Assembly (NCBI GenBank): GCA_023460575.1
Contig: JAEWPQ010000306.1
Coordinates: 1 to 64,000 of the forward strand
Length of the DNA stretch: 64,000 bases
DNA from: Bacillota bacterium
GTDB taxonomy: Bacteria; Bacillota; Clostridia; Lachnospirales; Lachnospiraceae
Direction of reading: 5' to 3'
Shown: in pieces, positions 60,026 to 64,000 of the stretch
How the letters are laid out: each line of letters starts with the position of its first letter
How positions within the stretch are numbered: the stretch's first letter is position 1
Program-made: the position numbers and the translations under genes
Notes under the pieces: model-generated
Databases searched by the model: none
The model's input: the letters and a program-made list of their open reading frames with translations, nothing else
What the model was told of the DNA's origin: nothing

Positions 60026-60412
60026 ATGTCTTATATTCCTTACGTAACGCCAGAATATTACAAAGAAATCTATAAAGGCAGAACGGTACCAGAAGATGAG
60101 CAGGTAAGAGCACTCCGACAAGCTAGCCGCCATATTGATTCCCTGACTTACAATCGAATTGTTGGTCGGGGATTTTCCAATTTGACCGAGTTTCAGCAGG
60201 AAGTCATTCAGGAAGTGATATGCCTGCAGGCTGACTTTGAACATGAAAACGCTGACGAGATCAGCACGATCTTATCCAATTACAGCCTTAATGGAGCATC
60301 GGTTTCTTTTGGTAGTTCATGGAATGTATTTACTGACAAAGGCATTGCCATGATGCGTGATGTATACGCTCTACTATCTCAGACGGGCCTGTGCTGCCGG
60401 TTAGCGAGGTGA
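60026..60412 (+). CDS. head-tail connector (gp6-like adaptor)
   Basis: 128 residues. YVTPEYYKEIYKGRTVPEDEQVRALRQASRHIDSLTYNRI fits Phage_gp6-type/DUF3199-like adaptors that extend the portal ring. Confidence 0.82.
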   Translation: MSYIPYVTPEYYKEIYKGRTVPEDEQVRALRQASRHIDSLTYNRIVGRGFSNLTEFQQEVIQEVICLQADFEHENADEISTILSNYSLNGASVSFGSSWNVFTDKGIAMMRDVYALLSQTGLCCRLAR

Positions 60413-60416
60413 GCCT

Positions 60417-60755
60417 ATGAAATACCCATGTTTAGTGCCGAAACGGCTGTGTAAGACAGATATCAAGGTCCACTTGGAGAGTGAGGAAACCAACAATCTG
60501 GGTGAGCCAAAATACAAGGCTGATTTGGATTTAAAGTGCAATTTTCAGGATCGGTCAAAGACAATTCTTACAGCAGAAAAAAAGCTGGTTCAGATAACCG
60601 GTACGGCTATGTTCCCTGGTGATATCGCGCCAGACTTCCCAACCTTAAGCGGGGGTACCGTTATTATATTTGGGGAAGAGAGGCGGATCGAACAGGGAAC
60701 GAAGAACCGGAATCCAGATGGTACGGTAAACTTTTGTACTTTGGAGGTAATCTGA
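60417..60755 (+). CDS. head-tail joining / stopper protein
   Basis: 112 residues, all-beta: DIKVHLESEETNNLGEPKY, TAMFPGDIAPDFPTLSGGTVIIFGEERRI. Position after gp6-like and before gp10-like matches a stopper. The stop overlaps the next ATG by one base. Confidence 0.75.
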   Translation: MKYPCLVPKRLCKTDIKVHLESEETNNLGEPKYKADLDLKCNFQDRSKTILTAEKKLVQITGTAMFPGDIAPDFPTLSGGTVIIFGEERRIEQGTKNRNPDGTVNFCTLEVI

Positions 60756-61135
60756 TGCAGGTTAAATCTACAGTCAAAATGAACATGCCCCGGATCCGGC
60801 AGCTGACACAGGCAGCGATAACCGCACTTGAAATGACCGCCGAGGCAATACATACGGAGGTTATCCAGGCACAAGTCGTTCCCTTTGATACGGGAAATTT
60901 ACAAAACGAAAGTTTCTTTGCTGATTATTCCGATTCGTCAAAAGGGAAAGTGCAGCTGGTGAACAACACTCCTTATGCAAGGCGTGTATATTATCACCCT
61001 GAATATAACTTTCAGACGCATGAAAACCCCAACGCAAAGGGACTCTGGTATGAGGATTGGGAGCCAGGGGGAAGCAAACAAAATTTTGCTCCCAATGCAT
61101 TTAAGAAATTCTATAAGAAAATAGGTGGTGTGTGA
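60755..61135 (+). CDS. HK97 gp10-like tail completion protein
   Basis: 126 residues. AIHTEVIQAQVVPFDTGNLQNESFFADYSD followed by NTPYARRVYYHPEYNF is the usual pattern of this neck/tail completion family. Start 60755 (GGAGG upstream). Confidence 0.82.
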   Translation: MQVKSTVKMNMPRIRQLTQAAITALEMTAEAIHTEVIQAQVVPFDTGNLQNESFFADYSDSSKGKVQLVNNTPYARRVYYHPEYNFQTHENPNAKGLWYEDWEPGGSKQNFAPNAFKKFYKKIGGV

Positions 61136-61542
61136 TGCTGTCATTAAAAGATATCCGTCAGTATATATCCAGTCTGAACATTGCTGCAGACGACAACGTC
61201 TATATGGGGAAGCTGGATAATAAAAGTCATAAATCCATTGGTGTGTATAGCCGGCCGATAATTGGGATCCCTAATATTGCCATTGGTGGATTGGAATGCA
61301 CCACTTACGATACGAAGCCAATTTCTTTACTTATCCATTGGAGCAAAAGCAAGGACGAAACAGAGAGAACGGCTTTTGAGCTGTTTGAGAAACTAAAAAA
61401 TGTTACCAGTCTTATCATAGGAGATACCCCTATCAATTATCTGCGCCTGATGGTTTCAGAACCCCAGGACGTTGGGACAGATGATGGCGGAGTATATGAA
61501 TATGTGATTTGGCTGGATTTAATTTATGAGAGGAATAGGTGA
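61135..61542 (+). CDS. tail terminator / minor capsid protein
   Basis: 135 residues. Alpha/beta, LSLKDIRQYISSL, IGIPNIAIGGLECTTYDTKPISLLIHWSKSKDETE. Position between gp10-like and tail tube fits a tail terminator. Begins inside the previous stop (TGATG). Confidence 0.72.
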   Translation: MLSLKDIRQYISSLNIAADDNVYMGKLDNKSHKSIGVYSRPIIGIPNIAIGGLECTTYDTKPISLLIHWSKSKDETERTAFELFEKLKNVTSLIIGDTPINYLRLMVSEPQDVGTDDGGVYEYVIWLDLIYERNR

Positions 61543-61546
61543 ATTA

Positions 61547-62002
61547 ATGGGAGATTCAAAGGTATATCCTGTTTTTAACAACAAGTTTAAAATTGGTAAA
61601 AACGGACTTGAAAGCGCAGATGCTGATATGGTTATCATTGCAAACCTGGAAAACTTTGCTCCATCGATAGAGGGTGGAGTGGAGGAATGGAACGCCATGG
61701 AGCATGAAGGCTGGGGCGACGCCATGATGACCAGTAAGAAACTTTCCTTTAGCTTTTCAGGAAAGAGAACTTATGGTGATCCAGGTAATGATTATATCGC
61801 AGGCTTAGCGTGGAAATCAGGAAATGATGTAGTAACAAAGTTTGAATGGACTCTCCCTTCCAATGCAAAAGTAACATTTAATTGCATCGTAAATGTAACA
61901 ACACCGGGCGGTGGCGATTCCACAGCGCTGGACGGGTTAGAGTTTGAGGTAAAATGTAAAGGTAAGCCCACGTTCACAGCACCCACTGAATCAGGATCAT
62001 AA
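61547..62002 (+). CDS. major tail (tube) protein
   Basis: 151 residues, beta-rich: FKIGKNGLESADADMVIIANLENFAPSIEGGVEEW, KKLSFSFSGKRTYGD, WTLPSNAKVTFNCIVN. Typical of clostridial siphophage tube proteins. Start 61547 chosen from AGGTG spacing. Confidence 0.82.
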   Translation: MGDSKVYPVFNNKFKIGKNGLESADADMVIIANLENFAPSIEGGVEEWNAMEHEGWGDAMMTSKKLSFSFSGKRTYGDPGNDYIAGLAWKSGNDVVTKFEWTLPSNAKVTFNCIVNVTTPGGGDSTALDGLEFEVKCKGKPTFTAPTESGS

Positions 62003-62016
62003 GGAGGATATGGAAA

Positions 62017-62316
62017 ATGGCTAGAGTAGCAGATATTACAGATAAATTGATGTTTGAGGGAAATCCATCGTTGATTATTAAGGGGAAGAAACTGGAAGTA
62101 AATGCAGATGCCCCAACAATGCTGAAGGTCATGGGCTTAATGGGATCGGATAATCCTGGTATGAATGAAATTCTGACAACCTACAATGTGATGTTTCCGG
62201 GGAAATCACAGAAAGAAATTGAAAAGTTGAAGCTTAGTTTCAATGATCTGGTTGTTGTGATAAAAGAGGGGATTAATCTGATTACAGGAGATACTGACGC
62301 TCCGGGAGAGCAGTGA
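62017..62316 (+). CDS. tail assembly chaperone (G-like)
   Basis: 99 residues: LIIKGKKLEVNADAPTMLKVMGLMG, then a helical region. Located between tube and tape measure, the place of lambda G-type chaperones. The second chaperone frame (62282-62647) overlaps its end without a start codon. Confidence 0.78.
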   Translation: MARVADITDKLMFEGNPSLIIKGKKLEVNADAPTMLKVMGLMGSDNPGMNEILTTYNVMFPGKSQKEIEKLKLSFNDLVVVIKEGINLITGDTDAPGEQ

Positions 62317-62647
62317 CCCGTACTATGATATTTTCGAAGACTGGGACTTGATCGTGTCCAGTTTTCTCTCACAGTACGGGTTGAGAATAAGGACAAAAGA
62401 ATTTGAATCGGTTAGCTGGGATGAGTTTAAGTCTCTGCTTTCCGGAATTGATCCAGAGACTCCTCTGGGTCGGATCGTTGCAATTCGAGCAGAAACGGAC
62501 AAGAAAGTGATTAAGAACTTTAACAGAGATCAGAAACGCATATATGATGCTTGGAGAAACCGGAAGGCAGAAACGATGTCGCCAGAAACCTATGATCATG
62601 AAATGAAAGCGCTGGAGCAGATGTTTGCACAGCTATGCGGGAGGTGA
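62282..62647 (+). CDS. tail assembly chaperone T-part (Gp15-like), probably made by ribosomal frameshift
   Basis: The frame is open from 62282 (after a stop at 62279-62281) and contains DPYYDIFEDWDLIVSSFLSQYGLRI just before the first usable start, a TTG at 62348 with no ribosome binding site. This block is the conserved start of Gp15-like C-domains, so coding evidently begins before any ATG, GTG or TTG. From the G-like frame a +1 (or -2) shift within 62282-62316 gives a fused protein, as in G/GT pairs. Confidence 0.75.
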   Translation, partial: LQEILTLRESSDPYYDIFEDWDLIVSSFLSQYGLRIRTKEFESVSWDEFKSLLSGIDPETPLGRIVAIRAETDKKVIKNFNRDQKRIYDAWRNRKAETMSPETYDHEMKALEQMFAQLCGR

Positions 62648-62805
62648 TTAAGATTGGAAAGATAAAAGTAAAATGTCCTCACTGTGGGTATGAGCAAAAT
62701 ATCTTATATGATAAAAGAAACGCATCCTGCAAGGGTGTTTTTATGCGGTGCAAAGCAAGGCACTGTAAGAAAGATTTTGAACTGATAATTAACAAAGACA
62801 AGTAG
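62644..62805 (+). CDS. Com-like zinc-finger protein
   Basis: Up to 53 residues: KVKCPHCGYEQNILYD ... CKGVFMRCKARHCKKDFEL, two CxxC-type pairs as in Mu Com. The GTG at 62644 lies inside a GGGAGGTG site, so an ATT at 62653 may be the true start. Overlaps the previous stop. Confidence 0.6.
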   Translation: MIKIGKIKVKCPHCGYEQNILYDKRNASCKGVFMRCKARHCKKDFELIINKDK

Positions 62806-62854
62806 TGCCACTGTGCCGATGTCTGTTTGATGCAGATAAAGGTAGGTGGTATAG

Positions 62855-64000
62855 TTGGCTGATAGCGTAGGGCAGATCGGGCTTGATCTTGTCGTCAATA
62901 AAAATAGTTTTGATAAACAGATGGCTGGCATTCAGGGCCTTGCTACAAAGGCAGGAAAAGCTCTGGCTGCCGCTTTTGCTGTTAAAAAGATCATTGATTT
63001 TGGTAAGAGCGCAATCGAATTGGGGTCAGATCTTACGGAGGTCCAGAATGTTGTTGATGTGACATTCCCTAAGATGTCGAAACAGATTGATGCCTTTGCC
63101 AAGAATGCGGCGCTTTCGTTCGGTTTATCCGAAACAATGGCCAAGAAGTTCACGGGAATATTTGGCGCCATGGCGAAAGCTTTTGGCTTCTCAGAAGGTG
63201 CTGCCTATGATATGTCTACCACTCTGACCGGTCTGGCCGGAGATGTGGCATCCTTCTATAATCTCTCCCAGGACGAGGCTTATACAAAACTAAAATCCGT
63301 ATTCACCGGAGAGACTGAGACATTAAAAGATCTGGGTATTGTTATGACCCAGAATGCCCTTGATGCCTACGCCATGGCAAACGGATATGGTAAGGTCACG
63401 GCTAAAATGTCCGAGGCTGAAAAGGTGGCTTTGCGATATCAGTTCGTGCAGGATCAGCTGGCGCTTGCCACGGGTGACTTTAGCCGTACCAGTGACCAAT
63501 GGGCCAATCAGGTGCGTATCTTAAGCTTGCAGTTTGATTCCCTGAAAGCCACCATAGGTCAGGGACTTATTAATGTTTTAACTCCGGTAATTCAGGTGAT
63601 CAATACCATAATCGGGAAATTGATGAGCCTGGCCAATGCCTTTAAATCATTCACAGAGCTTGTCATGGGTAAGAAGGGCTCAGATGGCGGAGTGTCGGCG
63701 ACGGCAGCGGGTATGGAAGCTGTTGCTGGCGCTGCGGATAATGCTTCCAGTGCGGTAGGTGCGGTTGGTGATGCCGCAAAGAAAGCCGGGAAAAAGGTTA
63801 AAGATAGCCTATCACCTATTGATAAACTGAATGTTATCACAACCTCTGATTCCGGATCTGGTTCAGGCGGAAGCGGCGGGTATGCTGCCGATAGTTTTGA
63901 TATGGGGCAGCTGGATACATCTGGAGTAGAGGAAGCCAGTAATAAATACCAAATCTTGATTGATAAAGCCAGGGAACTCGCCAGTCTATTTAAGGGTGGA
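62855..64000 (+). CDS. tail tape measure protein (3' truncated by window)
   Basis: 382 residues visible, frame open to the window end. TTG start after AGGTGG. VGQIGLDLVVNKNSFDKQMAGIQGLATKAGKALAAAF is a standard tape-measure start; then the TMP core domain (TEVQNVVDVTFPKMSKQIDAFA, FGLSETMAKKFTGIFGAMAKAFG, VFTGETETLKDLGIVMTQ) and a Gly/Ser/Ala-rich stretch near 300-350. Sets tail length; scaffold for the tube. Confidence 0.92.
   Translation, partial: MADSVGQIGLDLVVNKNSFDKQMAGIQGLATKAGKALAAAFAVKKIIDFGKSAIELGSDLTEVQNVVDVTFPKMSKQIDAFAKNAALSFGLSETMAKKFTGIFGAMAKAFGFSEGAAYDMSTTLTGLAGDVASFYNLSQDEAYTKLKSVFTGETETLKDLGIVMTQNALDAYAMANGYGKVTAKMSEAEKVALRYQFVQDQLALATGDFSRTSDQWANQVRILSLQFDSLKATIGQGLINVLTPVIQVINTIIGKLMSLANAFKSFTELVMGKKGSDGGVSATAAGMEAVAGAADNASSAVGAVGDAAKKAGKKVKDSLSPIDKLNVITTSDSGSGSGGSGGYAADSFDMGQLDTSGVEEASNKYQILIDKARELASLFKGG

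Larger units (their letters stand above)
34568..64000. mobile_element. siphovirus prophage (left end to tape measure; right end outside window)
   Basis: Integrase next to a tRNA, lysogeny switch, recombination, replication, late regulator, packaging, head and tail modules follow in normal temperate siphophage order over 29.4 kb. Only the integrase, ImmA and repressor are on the minus strand. Lysis and tail-fibre genes must lie to the right. A frameshifted terL (53560-54959) may make it defective. Confidence 0.95.

Overview
The window looks like the chromosome of a low-to-mid GC anaerobic Firmicute, most likely a Lachnospiraceae member (Lacrimispora / Enterocloster / Hungatella-like). The reasons are Clostridia-style ribosome binding sites (AGGAGG, GGAGGTG), a superoxide reductase, a BMP-type nucleoside importer, GntR-controlled sugar-acid gene islands and a Clostridia-type siphophage. 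The taxon is an inference; no marker gene fixes the genus.

Positions 1-34.5 kb are host DNA. First comes the end of a chemotaxis receptor, a class III-like superoxide reductase, a helical protein, a cation/proton antiporter, and a PadR repressor coupled to a three-domain flavoprotein/SCP2/membrane protein. tRNA-Phe and tRNA-Gly(TCC) follow. From 5.7 to 22 kb lies a catabolic island: aldehyde dehydrogenase, IT-superfamily permease, a solitary HyuA-like ASKHA ATPase beside an HExxH protein, a 2,3-diketo-L-gulonate reductase-like enzyme, two YhcH/YiaL paralogues, a cyclase-fold hydrolase, a ketopantoate-reductase-like enzyme, a DapA/NanA-type aldolase, a zinc alcohol dehydrogenase, an SDR and an M28 peptidase. 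Three GntR regulators, each beside its own unit, divide it into sub-operons. The gene set suggests uptake and breakdown of a sugar-acid-like or amide-containing carbon source; the substrate is not evident. From 22 to 28 kb is an efflux/stress block (VOC, MATE, TetR, metallo-hydrolase, two MarR, SDR) with legible operators. From 28 to 34.2 kb are a lipoprotein and a BMP/NupOPQ-type nucleoside ABC importer with its TetR regulator.

From tRNA-Gly(GCC) at 34.5 kb to the window end is a siphovirus prophage. Its order is: integrase; ImmA and CI/Cro-like lysogeny switch; small early genes; SMC-like ATPase, Sak4-like annealing ATPase and DUF669; helicase and PriCT primase-helicase; an iteron-like origin candidate; RusA and many small genes; a DUF1492 late regulator; a non-coding stretch with a D-armless tRNA-like element; terS, an HNH homing endonuclease and terL; then portal, capsid, connectors, tail tube, tail chaperones and tape measure (running off the end).

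The most unusual signals are in the packaging region. The terL reading frame is broken by 5 extra bases inside the Walker A codons. The HNH gene upstream is flanked by near-copies of the terL start, which suggests a homing insertion. The tRNA-like element with no room for a D-arm, the alternating TCCCCG/CGGGGA array after the primase, and a tail-chaperone frame with no start codon that appears to need a +1 or -2 frameshift also stand out. In the host part, several repressors have textbook promoter/operator pairs, including a perfect 36-bp palindrome at padR.
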